Assembly (NCBI GenBank): GCA_937951875.1
Contig: CALGAN010000013.1
Location: 23,005-87,004 of the forward strand
DNA from: an uncultured Alkalilimnicola sp.
GTDB taxonomy: Bacteria > Pseudomonadota > Gammaproteobacteria > Nitrococcales > AK92
Direction of reading: 5' to 3'
Length of the DNA stretch: 64,000 nt
Position numbers and translations under genes: made by a program. Of the stretch, positions 41,586 through 51,600 are shown piece after piece. A model generated the notes under the pieces. That model was not told where the DNA came from, made no database searches, and saw nothing but the letters and a program-made list of their open reading frames with translations. Each line of letters begins with the position of its first letter. Within the stretch, counting starts at the first letter, position 1.

Positions 41586-42512
41586 ATGAAGTGTTCGTTC
41601 CGACAGTTGGAAGTGTTCGTCGCGGTGGCGCGCTACGAGAGCGTATCGCGCGCGGCCCGCGCGCTGTCGCTTTCCCAGTCGGCGACCAGCACCGCGCTCA
41701 GCGAGCTGGAGAAGCAGTACGACGTGCGCCTGTTCGACCGCATCGGCAAGCGCCTGCAGCTCAACGAGCTCGGGCGGCTGCTGCTGCCCAAGGCCAGCGA
41801 GCTGCTCGACCGCGCCCGCGATCTCGAAGCCACGCTGTGCGGCGATGCCGAGGCCGGGCCGCTGCGTATTGGCGCTACCCTCACCGTCGGCAACTATCTC
41901 GCCACTCTGCTGGTCGGGGAGTTCATGCAGCGCCACCGCGGCAGCCAGGTGCACCTGGAGGTGGGCAACACGGCGACCATCATCCAGCGGGTGGCCAATT
42001 TCGAGCTCGATCTCGGCTTGATCGAAGGCGATTGCCAGCACCCGGATCTGGAGGTCACGCCCTGGGTGGAGGACGAGCTGAGCCTGTTCGCCGCCCCCGA
42101 CCATCCGCTGGCCGCCAAGGGCACGCTCACGCTGGACGACCTGGTGACGGCCAAATGGGTGGTGCGCGAGCCGGGATCGGGCACTCGCCAGACCTTCGAC
42201 CGCGCCCTGCACCAGGTGCTGCCGCGGCTGCAGATCCTGTTCGAGCTGGAGCATACCGAGGCCATCAAGCGGGTGGTGGAGTCGGGGCTCGGCATCGGCT
42301 GCATCTCGCGGCTGGCGCTCAAGGACGCCTTCCGCCACGGCACGCTGGTGCCGCTGACCGTGCCCGGCCTCGATCTGCGCCGTTACTTCTTCATGCTGGT
42401 GCACCGCCAGAAGTACCGTACCCCTGGCATGCAGCGCTTCCTGGAGCTGTGCCGGGAGGTGGCGGCGGGCAAGCGCTTCAGCGACGAGATCGTGCTGCCG
42501 CGTCCGCTGTGA
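41586..42512 (+). CDS. LysR-family transcriptional regulator
   Basis: This is a 308-residue LysR regulator. The winged helix-turn-helix is at residues 1-60 (FRQLEVFVAVARYESVSRAA, then LSLSQSATSTALSELEKQYD), and the periplasmic-binding-protein-like effector domain runs from about residue 90 (LRIGATLTVGNYLATLLVGE) to the end. Similar regulators (CysB/CbbR/YeiE-like) control metabolic operons. It ends 4 bp from the convergent MFS transporter gene and is not obviously linked to the liv operon. The target is unknown. Confidence 0.9.
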   Translation: MKCSFRQLEVFVAVARYESVSRAARALSLSQSATSTALSELEKQYDVRLFDRIGKRLQLNELGRLLLPKASELLDRARDLEATLCGDAEAGPLRIGATLTVGNYLATLLVGEFMQRHRGSQVHLEVGNTATIIQRVANFELDLGLIEGDCQHPDLEVTPWVEDELSLFAAPDHPLAAKGTLTLDDLVTAKWVVREPGSGTRQTFDRALHQVLPRLQILFELEHTEAIKRVVESGLGIGCISRLALKDAFRHGTLVPLTVPGLDLRRYFFMLVHRQKYRTPGMQRFLELCREVAAGKRFSDEIVLPRPL

Positions 42513-42516
42513 GCGC

Positions 42517-43734
42517 TCAGGTCGGCTCGGTCCGCGAGGTGCGCGCAGCGGTCGCGGCGGGGTGCCATTGCGCGCGCCAAGCCAGCCGCATGAACAGCAT
42601 GCCCAGCGCCAACGTCGCCGACGCCAGCAGCAGTCCCGCCGTATAGCTGCCGGTGAGCCGGCGCGTCCATTCCGCCACCAGCGGCCCGATCATCTGGGCG
42701 ATGCCGTACAGCGTCACCAGCAGGCCGATCAGGCGGCCGGCCTGCTGCGGCCAGCGGTTGCGGGCGATGCGCATGGTCAGCTGCACGATGCCGACGAAGG
42801 TGCCGCCCAGCAGCAGCGCGCCGAGCACGGTGCCGGCGGCGCTGATCCACAGCACCGGAAGCGCCACGCCGATCGCCTGCGCGGCGAAGGCGGCGAGCAG
42901 GGCGGGGAAGTCGCCGAAGCGCTGGCCCAACCAGCTCCACAGGAAGGTCGAGGGAATGGCGGCGGCGCCGACCAGCAGCCAGCTCGGGCCGACCCAGCCG
43001 TCCAGGTCGGGCAGGGCGGCGATGATCACCGGCAGGAAGGTCATGCTGATGATGTAGCCGAAGCCGGCGGTGGTATAGCCAGCCGCCAGCCAGGCGAAAT
43101 CGGCCGACAGCGGACCGCGCACCGCCGGCGCGCCGGCGTCCCCGGCGGGCGTCGGCTCGGCCGGGGCGAGGCGCAGCGTCCGCGTCGCCCACCAGGCCAG
43201 CGGCAGCGCCAGCAGCCCCAGGCCCAACCACAGCCCGTCCCAGCGCAATCCGAGCGCATAGCCCAGGCTCACCGCCAGGCTGGACAGGCAGATGCCCACT
43301 CCGACTCCCGTGAAGGTCAGGCCGCTCCAGACGCCGCGGCCGTTGCGCGCCAGCACCTCCAGCACCAGGGCCGGGGCGTAGACGAACACCAATCCGTTGC
43401 TGAAGCCGTTGACCAGGCGCAGCAGCGCCCAGCTCGGGAAATGGTCGATCAGCCCCATGGCGAAGGTGGTGCTGACGTTGAGCCACAGGCCGCGGCGCAG
43501 CCAGCGCTCGCGCTCCTCGGCACCGTGGCGCCAGAAGGTGAACAGCGAGCCGAGCAGGTAGGCCAGGTAGTTGGCCGATGCCAGCCAGGCGGCGCCGGCC
43601 AGGCTGAGGCCGGCCTGCTCGGTCATGACCGGCACCAGGGGGGTGAAGGCGAAACGGCCGATGCCGTGCACCACGATCAGGGCGGCGGTGCCCGCCAGGG
43701 CGACGGAAAGCCAATGCGGCAGACGAGCGGACAT
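42517..43734 (-). CDS. YbfB/YjiJ-type MFS transporter
   Basis: This is a 405-residue inner-membrane transporter with 12 predicted helices. It belongs to the YbfB/YjiJ major-facilitator group, as shown by GIGRFAFTPLVPVMTEQAGL near residue 20 and ASANYLAYLLGSL near 50. The ATG at 43734 follows GGAGG. The substrate is unknown; relatives are annotated as sugar or drug transporters without proof. It is divergent from the liv operon and tail-to-tail with the LysR gene. Confidence 0.88.
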   Translation of the reverse strand: MSARLPHWLSVALAGTAALIVVHGIGRFAFTPLVPVMTEQAGLSLAGAAWLASANYLAYLLGSLFTFWRHGAEERERWLRRGLWLNVSTTFAMGLIDHFPSWALLRLVNGFSNGLVFVYAPALVLEVLARNGRGVWSGLTFTGVGVGICLSSLAVSLGYALGLRWDGLWLGLGLLALPLAWWATRTLRLAPAEPTPAGDAGAPAVRGPLSADFAWLAAGYTTAGFGYIISMTFLPVIIAALPDLDGWVGPSWLLVGAAAIPSTFLWSWLGQRFGDFPALLAAFAAQAIGVALPVLWISAAGTVLGALLLGGTFVGIVQLTMRIARNRWPQQAGRLIGLLVTLYGIAQMIGPLVAEWTRRLTGSYTAGLLLASATLALGMLFMRLAWRAQWHPAATAARTSRTEPT

Positions 43735-43917
43735 GAATGACCTCCAGGCCAGGGCACAGCCTAGCGGCAGATCGGACCGATGGGAACGTGCGGTTTTGGC
43801 CATTACGACCAAGGTCGAATGTCGCCGAGCCCCCCTTAGCGCTTAGCCTCCAGGGCAGGAGGAAGCCGGCCGCCGCGCGGTCGGGGTCATAACGACAACA
43901 AAGCTGGGGTCGTACCC

Positions 43918-44665
43918 ATGGCGGATGACTTCATTCTGCAAACCCGCGACCTGGTGAAGGAGTTCAAGGGCTTCACCGCGGTCGACCGGGTCAATCTGAA
44001 CGTGCGTCGCGGCACCATCCATGCCCTGATCGGGCCGAACGGCGCCGGCAAGACCACCGTCTTCAACCTGCTCACCAAGTTCCTGCAGCCGAGCCGCGGC
44101 GTCATCGTCTACAACGGCCGCGACATCACGCGCAGCGGGCCCGCCGAGATCGCCAAGCACGGGCTGATCCGCTCGTTCCAGATCTCGTCGGTGTTCCCGC
44201 ACATGACGGCGCTGGAGAACGTGCGGTTGGCGCTGCAGGCCAAGCACGGCGGCTCGTATCAGTTCTGGCGGCCCGGCAAGGTGCTGGAGCGGCACAACGC
44301 CAAGGCCATGGAGCTGCTGCAGGCGGTGGGGCTGGAGGAGTTCGCCCAGGTCCCGGCGGTGGAGCTGTCGTACGGCCGCAAGCGCGCCCTGGAGATCGCC
44401 ACCACGCTGGCGATGGACCCGGAGCTGATGCTGCTGGACGAGCCCACCCAGGGCATGGGCACCGAGGACGTCGGCGTCATCACCGAGCTGCTGCGGCGGG
44501 TGGCCAAGGGCCGCACGGTGCTGATGGTGGAGCACAACCTGGGCGTGGTCTCCACCCTGGCCGACCGCATCACCGTGCTGCAGCGCGGCGCGGTGCTGGC
44601 CGAGGGCTCCTATCAGGAAGTGTCCACCAATCCCGAAGTCATCAACGCCTACATGGGGGGCGCCC

Positions 44666-44673
<8 letters not shown>
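43918..44673 (+). CDS. livG: branched-chain amino-acid-type ABC transporter ATPase LivG
   Basis: This is a 251-residue ABC ATPase of the LivG type. Walker A is GPNGAGKTT (about residues 38-46), the signature is LSYGRKRALEIA near 155, Walker B is LMLLDEPTQGM near 175, the His switch is VEHN and the end is NPEVINAYMGG, typical of LivG. It pairs with LivF under the LivHM permease. It opens a five-gene operon G-F-K-H-M, and its 3' end overlaps livF by 8 bases. The ligand is set by the binding protein and is not known. Confidence 0.92.
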
Positions 44674-45382
<709 letters not shown>

Positions 45383-45428
45383 TTCCGAGCCAAATCGAAA
45401 AGAACGATCCAACCGGAGGAGTCAGTTG

Positions 45429-46637
45429 ATGAAAAACAGCACTTTGGCGCTCGCCGTGGCCGCCGCGCTGTCGGCCGGTACGGCTCAGGCCCAGATCTCG
45501 GGCGATGTGGTCAAGATCGGCGTGCTCACCGACATGTCCGGTGTCTACGCCGCCCTGTCCGGCCAAGGCTCGGTGATCGCCGCGCAAATGGCGATCGAGG
45601 ACTTCGGCGGCAAGGTGCTCGGCAAGCCGATCCAGCTGGTCAGCGCCGACCACCAGAACAAGGCCGACATCGGCTCCGCCACCGCCCGCGAGTGGATCGA
45701 CCAGCAGGGCGTGGACATGATCACCGACCTGGTGACCTCCAGCGTCGGCATCGCCGTGCAGCGGCTCGCCTCGGCCAAGGGCGTGATCACCATGAACACG
45801 TCCGCCGGCTCCACGGCGCTCACCAACGCGGAGTGCACCGAGCTGGGCATCCACTACGCCTACGACACCTACGCCCTGGCCGTGGGCACCGCCAACCCGA
45901 TCATCCAGAGCGGCGGCAAGAAGTGGTTCTTCATCACCGCCGACTACACCTTCGGCCACTCGCTGGAGAGCAACGCCGCCGACGTGGTGAAGGCCAACGG
46001 CGGCCAGGTGGTGGGCGGCGTGCGCCATCCCTTCCCCAACAACGACTTCTCGTCCTATCTGCTGCAGGCCCAGGGGTCGGGCGCGGACGTGATCGGCCTG
46101 GCCAACGCCGGCCAGGACTTCACCAATGCCGTGAAGCAGGCCGGCGAGTTCGGCATCGGCCGCGGCAAGCAGCAGCTGGTGGGCCTGCTGGTGTTCAGCA
46201 GCGACGTCAAGAGCCTGGGCCTGAAGGCGGCCGAGGGCCTGCAGTTCACCGACAGCTGGTACTGGGACATGAACGACGAAACCCGCGCCTTCGCCCAGCG
46301 CTTCTTCGAGCGCGCCAAGGCCATGCCGACCAGTCCGCAGGCGGCCGTCTATTCCTCGGTCACCCAGTACCTGAAGGCGGTGGAGGCGGCCGGCACCGAC
46401 AACGGCAAGGCGGTGCGCGCCAAGCTCGGCGAGATGGTCATGAACGACGTGTACCACAAGAACGCCAAGCTGCGGCCGGACGGGCGCGTGATGCACGACA
46501 TGTACCTGATGAAGGTGAAGTCGCCGCAGGAGTCGAAGAGCGAGTGGGATCTGCTGAAGATCGTCGACACCATCCCGGCGGAAAAGGCGTTCCTGCCCTT
46601 GGAAAAGAGCCAGTGCCCGCTGGTTAAGAAGCAGTAA
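45429..46637 (+). CDS. livK: periplasmic substrate-binding protein of the Liv-type ABC transporter
   Basis: This is a 402-residue periplasmic binding protein (Peripla_BP_6 type). The signal peptide MKNSTLALAVAAALSAGTAQ is cleaved before AQISG. The mature part starts VVKIGVLTDMSGVYAALSGQ and has MAIEDFGGKVLGKPIQLVSA. The ATG at 45429 follows GGAGGAG; an in-frame TTG three bases earlier is not needed. The ligand may be an amino acid, amide or aromatic/aliphatic acid, and this cannot be decided. It is placed between the ATPases and permeases. Confidence 0.9.
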   Translation: MKNSTLALAVAAALSAGTAQAQISGDVVKIGVLTDMSGVYAALSGQGSVIAAQMAIEDFGGKVLGKPIQLVSADHQNKADIGSATAREWIDQQGVDMITDLVTSSVGIAVQRLASAKGVITMNTSAGSTALTNAECTELGIHYAYDTYALAVGTANPIIQSGGKKWFFITADYTFGHSLESNAADVVKANGGQVVGGVRHPFPNNDFSSYLLQAQGSGADVIGLANAGQDFTNAVKQAGEFGIGRGKQQLVGLLVFSSDVKSLGLKAAEGLQFTDSWYWDMNDETRAFAQRFFERAKAMPTSPQAAVYSSVTQYLKAVEAAGTDNGKAVRAKLGEMVMNDVYHKNAKLRPDGRVMHDMYLMKVKSPQESKSEWDLLKIVDTIPAEKAFLPLEKSQCPLVKKQ

Positions 46638-46668
46638 GCAGTTCGAGAGACCACCTGGGGAGCGACCC

Positions 46669-47571
46669 ATGGCCATCTCAGCCAACGCAATCCTGACGCA
46701 GGCCATGCTGGGCCTGAACAACGGCGCGTTCTACGCCATGCTCAGTCTCGGGCTGGCGGTGATCTTCGGGCTGTTGAACATCGTCAACTTCGCCCACGGC
46801 GCCTTCTACATGCTCGGTGCCTTCGTGGCCCTGATCGGTCTGACGCAGTTGGGGCCGTGGCTCGGCATGCCCGATCTCCAGATCAACTTCTGGTGGGCGC
46901 TGCTGATCGCTCCCCTGGTGGTCGGTCTGCTCGGCATCCTCATCGAGCGGACCCTGCTGCGCCGGCTGTACGGTCTCGATCACCTGTACGGCCTGCTGCT
47001 GACCTTCGGCGTCGCCCTGGTGCTGCAGGGCTTCTTCACCAACTTCTACAACACCGCCGGCACGCCCTACCCGGGCAAGCCGGAGATCCTCGATGGCGTG
47101 GTCAACCTGGGGTTCATGTACTTCCCCAAGTACCGCCTGTTCGCGCTGGTGGTGTCGCTGCTGGTGTGCTTCGCCACCTGGTATCTGATCGAGCGTACCA
47201 AGCTCGGCGCGATCCTGCGCGCCGGCACCGAGAAGCCCAAGCTGGTGGAGGCGTTCGGCGTCAACGTGCCGCTGCTGATCACGCTCACCTACGGCTTCGG
47301 CGTGGCGCTGGCGGCCTTCGCCGGGGTGCTGGCCGCTCCGATCTACGCGGTCAGCCCGCTGATGGGCGCCGATCTGATCATCGTCGTGTTCGCGGTGGTG
47401 GTGATCGGCGGTATGGGTTCGATCATGGGCGCCATCGTCACCGGCCTGGCGCTGGGCATGATCGAGGGCGTGACCAAGGTGGTGTATCCGCCTGCCGCCA
47501 GTACGGTGGTGTTCCTGATCATGGCGCTGGTGCTGCTGGTGCGGCCGGCCGGTCTGTTCGGTAAGGAGTGA
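46669..47571 (+). CDS. livH: LivH-type ABC permease
   Basis: This is a 300-residue inner-membrane permease with about eight helices. Family segments are GLNNGAFYAMLSLGLAVIFG near residue 15, LLNIVNFAHGAFYMLGAF, EAFGVNVPLLITLTYGFGVA near 194 and VIGGMGSIMGAIVTGLALGM near 245. It forms the channel with LivM. It starts 31 bp after livK with a GGGGAG site and runs into livM with 4 bp between. Confidence 0.92.
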   Translation: MAISANAILTQAMLGLNNGAFYAMLSLGLAVIFGLLNIVNFAHGAFYMLGAFVALIGLTQLGPWLGMPDLQINFWWALLIAPLVVGLLGILIERTLLRRLYGLDHLYGLLLTFGVALVLQGFFTNFYNTAGTPYPGKPEILDGVVNLGFMYFPKYRLFALVVSLLVCFATWYLIERTKLGAILRAGTEKPKLVEAFGVNVPLLITLTYGFGVALAAFAGVLAAPIYAVSPLMGADLIIVVFAVVVIGGMGSIMGAIVTGLALGMIEGVTKVVYPPAASTVVFLIMALVLLVRPAGLFGKE

Positions 47572-47575
47572 GACC

Positions 47576-48565
47576 ATGAACCGGTGGCTCTGGATCGTGT
47601 TGATCGCGTTGGGGTTGGCGGCGCCGTACGTGCTCTACCCCGTGTTCGTGATGAAGCTGCTGTGCTTCGCCCTGTTCGCCTGCGCCTTCAACCTGCTGCT
47701 GGGTTACACGGGCCTGCTGTCGTTCGGCCACGCCGCCTTCTTCGGCGGCGCCGCCTACGTGTGCGGGCACGCCCTCAAGGTCTGGGGCCTGCCGACCGAG
47801 CTGGGCATCCTGCTGGGCGCAGCGGTGGGCGGCCTGCTGGGTCTGGTGTTCGGCTCGCTGGCGATCCGCCGCCAGGGCATCTACTTCGCCATGATCACCC
47901 TGGCGCTGGCGCAGATCGTCTACTTCGTGGCGCTGAAGTCGCCCTTCACCGGCGGCGAGGACGGCCTGCAGGGCATTCCGCGCGGCAAGCTGTTCGGCGT
48001 CATCGACCTCGAAGACTCGCTCAACATGTACTACTTCGTGCTGGCGATCTTCCTCGCCGGCTTCTGGCTGATCGACCGCATCGTCGACTCGCCGTTCGGC
48101 CAGGTGCTGAAGGCGATCCGCGAGAACGAGCCGCGGGCGCTGTCGCTGGGCTACGACGTCAGCCGCTTCAAGCTGGCGGCGTTCGTGATGTCGGCCACCC
48201 TGTCGGGCCTGGCCGGCGCCACCAAGGCGGTGGTGTTCCAGTTCGCCTCGCTCACCGACGTCCACTGGGCCACGTCCGGCGAGGTGATCCTCATGACCCT
48301 GCTGGGCGGGCTGGGCACCATCCTCGGCCCGATGGTCGGCGCCTTCACCGTGGTTTCCCTGCACTCCAAGCTGAGCGCCATCGGCTCGTGGGTGACGGTG
48401 ATCATCGGCATCACCTTCATCGTCTGCGTGCTGCTGTTCCGCCGCGGCTTCGTCGGCGAGCTGCAGCATCTGCTGCGCGGCCAGTTCGGCGCCGAGCCGG
48501 GCAAGCCGCAGGCCGGCGGCAAGCCGGTGGCGGTGGCGCAGCCGGGCAGCGGCGGCAAGCACTGA
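47576..48565 (+). CDS. livM: LivM-type ABC permease
   Basis: This is a 329-residue permease with about nine helices. LivM motifs are FNLLLGYTGLLSFGHAAFFG near residue 39, LAIRRQGIYFAMITLALAQI near 94, TGGEDGLQGIPRG near 125, SPFGQVLKAIRENEPRALSL near 166 and MTLLGGLGTILGPMVGAF near 240. The C-terminal tail is Gly/Pro-rich and cytoplasmic. Its ribosome-binding site AAGGAG is inside the end of livH, showing coupling. A terminator follows. Confidence 0.92.
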   Translation: MNRWLWIVLIALGLAAPYVLYPVFVMKLLCFALFACAFNLLLGYTGLLSFGHAAFFGGAAYVCGHALKVWGLPTELGILLGAAVGGLLGLVFGSLAIRRQGIYFAMITLALAQIVYFVALKSPFTGGEDGLQGIPRGKLFGVIDLEDSLNMYYFVLAIFLAGFWLIDRIVDSPFGQVLKAIRENEPRALSLGYDVSRFKLAAFVMSATLSGLAGATKAVVFQFASLTDVHWATSGEVILMTLLGGLGTILGPMVGAFTVVSLHSKLSAIGSWVTVIIGITFIVCVLLFRRGFVGELQHLLRGQFGAEPGKPQAGGKPVAVAQPGSGGKH

Positions 48566-48595
48566 CGCGCCCATCGTAGGCCGGTAAAACCGGAA

Positions 48596-48622
48596 GCCGT
48601 TCGCGGCTTTGCCGCGAACGGC
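48596..48622 (+). terminator. terminator of the liv operon
   Basis: GCCGTTCGCGGC, a TTT loop and GCCGCGAACGGC form a perfect 12-bp stem 31 bp after livM and just before the next promoter. No clear U-run follows. Confidence 0.6.
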
Positions 48623-48624
48623 CG

Positions 48625-48652
48625 TTACATTGCCGCCGCAGGGGGCTATAAC
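48625..48652 (+). promoter_or_regulatory. promoter of the SSF-histidine kinase gene
   Basis: TTACAT (48625-48630), a 16-base spacer and TATAAC (48647-48652) lie about 36 bp before the kinase ATG. Confidence 0.5.
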
Positions 48653-48687
48653 AGCCTGATCGATCCACGGAGCGCTCCCAGCCGCGC

Positions 48688-51600
48688 ATGCTGCAGCCCT
48701 GGCTAGTCGTCCCGATCGCCCTCGCCTACGTGGGCCTGCTGTTCGCCATCGCCTACTACGGCGATCTGCGCGCGCGCGTGCAGCGGCCGAGCAGCCGGCC
48801 GCTGGTGTACAGCCTCAGCTTCGGCATCTTCTGCACGTCCTGGGGGTTCTTCGGCACGGTCGGCCAGGCGGCCAGCACTGGCTGGGTGCTGGCGCCGCCG
48901 CTGGGCTCGGTGCTGCTGATGGTGCCCAGCTACGTCGGCCCCTACCTGCTGTTCCTGTTCGGCTGGCGCTTCCTGGAGAAGCTGGTGCGGGTGGGCAAGC
49001 AGCAGCAGATCACCTCCATCGCCGACTTCATCTCCGCGCGCTACGGCAAGAGCCACGCCCTGGGCGCGCTGGTGGCGGTGATGGCGATGATCGGCATCAT
49101 TCCCTACATCGGCCTGCAGCTCAAGAGCATTTCCTGGACGTACCAGATCCTCACCGCCAGCGGTCCCGCGCCGTCCGGCGCGGTGCCGTGGCTGCAGGAC
49201 ACGGCGCTGTACGTGGCGCTGCTGATGGCACTGTTCTCGATCCTGTTCGGCGTGCGGCACATCGACGCCACCGAGCACCACGAGGGCATGATGCTGGCCA
49301 TCGCCTTCGAGTCGGTGGTCAAGCTGGTGGCCTTCCTGGCGGTGGGCGGCTTCATCACCTACGGCATCTTCGACGGCTTTGCCGACCTGGCGGAGCGCAT
49401 CGAGGCCAGGCCGCCGCCGCTCGATGGGGTGGGCAACAGTACCGCGGCCTATTTCACGGCGGTGGTGCTCAGCGCCGTGGTGATCTTCACCCTGCCGCGG
49501 CAATTCCACGCCGCGGTGGTCGAGGCCGCCAATCCGCGCGACGTGCGCGTGGCGCGCTGGCTGTTCCCGCTGTTCCTGCTGGGCATGAGCGTGTTCGTCT
49601 GGCCGGTGGCGGTGGCGGGTTTGCTGTTCTTCGGGCCCGACGGCGTGGATCCGGACACCTACATGATGACCCTGCCGATGGCCGCCGGCCGTCCGGACAT
49701 GGCGCTGCTGGCCTTCATCGGCGGTTTCTCGGCGGGCACCAGCATGGTGATCGTCGCCACCGTGGCGCTGGGCATCATGATCTGCAACGACGTGATCATG
49801 CCGCTGCTGCTGCGCTGGCGCGGCTGGACCTTGAGCCGGCGCCAGGATCTGTCCGGGCTGGTGCTGTGGATACGGCGCGGCGCCATCACCCTGATCCTGC
49901 TGGCCGGCTACGGCTACTACCGCCTGACCGCGGAGTACGCCGCCCTGGCCGCCAGCGGCACCCTGGCTTTCGCGGCGGTCGCCCAGTTCGCCCCGGCGGT
50001 GGTCGGCGGTCTGTACTGGCAGCGCGCTAGCAAGCGCGGCGCGCTGATCGGCCTGAGCGTGGGCTTCGCGCTGTGGGGCTACACCCTACTGCTGCCGATG
50101 CTGGCGTCGGCGCAGCTGGTGTCGAAGGAACTGCTCGAGTACGGGCCCTACGGCATCGACTGGCTGCGGCCGGTGGCGCTGTTCGGGCTGGAGGGGCTGG
50201 ACACCGCCACCCACGGCACGCTCTGGAGCCTGCTGGCCAATCTGTTCTGCTACGTCTGGTTCTCGCTGGGCGGGCAGCGCCGCCTGATCGAGCGCAGCCA
50301 GGCCGCCGCCTTCGTCGAGCGCGCCGGCGGCATCGACGGCCACGACCTGAGCGCGCGCAGCTATGTCACGGTCGAGGAGCTGCAGGTGCTGGCGGAGCGC
50401 TTCCTCGGGCCGGAGCGGGCCGACGCGGTGTTCGCCGCCTACGCCGAAAGCCGCGGACGCGAACTGCTGCCGCTGGAGCGGGCCGACCACCAGCTGCTGG
50501 AGCGGCTGGAGCGGGTGCTGGCCGGCGTGATTGGCGCCTCGTCGGCGCGGGTGGTGCTGAGCTCGGCGCTGCGCGGGCGCGATCTGCGCCTGGAGGAGGT
50601 GGCGGCGGTGGTGGGCGGCGCCTCGCAGATGCTGCAGTTCAACCGCGAACTGCTGGCGGTCACCATCGAGAGCGTGCCGCAGGGCATCAGCGTCGTGGAC
50701 AGCGAGCTGCGCCTGGTCGCCTGGAACAGCCGCTTCCTGGAGCTGTTCGGCTATCCGGAGGGCTTCATCAAGGTCGGCCGACGCATCGCCGAGGTCATCC
50801 GCTACAACGCCGAGCGCGGCGAGTACGGCCCGGTCAAGGACGAGGCCGACATCCGCCATTACGTCAGCCGGGTGATGACCATCCTGCGCCGGCACGAGCC
50901 CTACGTGGTGGAGCGCAAGCGGCTCGACGGCACGGTGCTGGAGGTGCGCGGCAACCCGCTGCCGGGCGGCGGCTTCGTGACCACCTACCTGGACGTCACC
51001 CAGTACAAGCGCACCGAGGAGGCGCTGCGCGAGAGCGAGCAGAGCGTGCGCGTGTTCACCGACAACGTGCCGGTGCTGATCGCCTACATCGACCGCGATC
51101 AGCGTTACCGCTTCGTCAATCGCGCCTACGAGCAGCTGCTGCGGTTGCCGCGCGAGGCAATCCTCGGGCGGCGCACCGACGAGGTGCTGCCGAGCGACTA
51201 TCTGCGCGCCCGGGCCCGGCACTCGCAGGCGGTGCTGATGGGCCAGCCGCAGCGCTTCGAGGTCGATCTGCCGGCCGCCGACGGCGGCGTGCGCCACGCC
51301 TCGGCCACCTACATCCCGGACTTCAACGTGCGCGGCGAAGTGGTGGGGTTCTTCGCGCTGTTCCACGACGTGACCGAGCGGGTGGAGGCCGAGCGGGCGC
51401 TGCAGGAGGCGAAGGCGACCCTGGAGCGGCGCGTGGAGGAGCGCACCCAGGCGCTGCGCGAGGCCAACGAGGCGCTGCGCCGGGCCAAGCAGGAGGCCGA
51501 GCGGGCCAATCTGTCCAAGACCCGCTTCCTGGCCGCCGCCAGCCACGACCTGCTGCAGCCGCTCAACGCCGCCGGCCTGTTCTGCTCGGCGCTGGCGCAG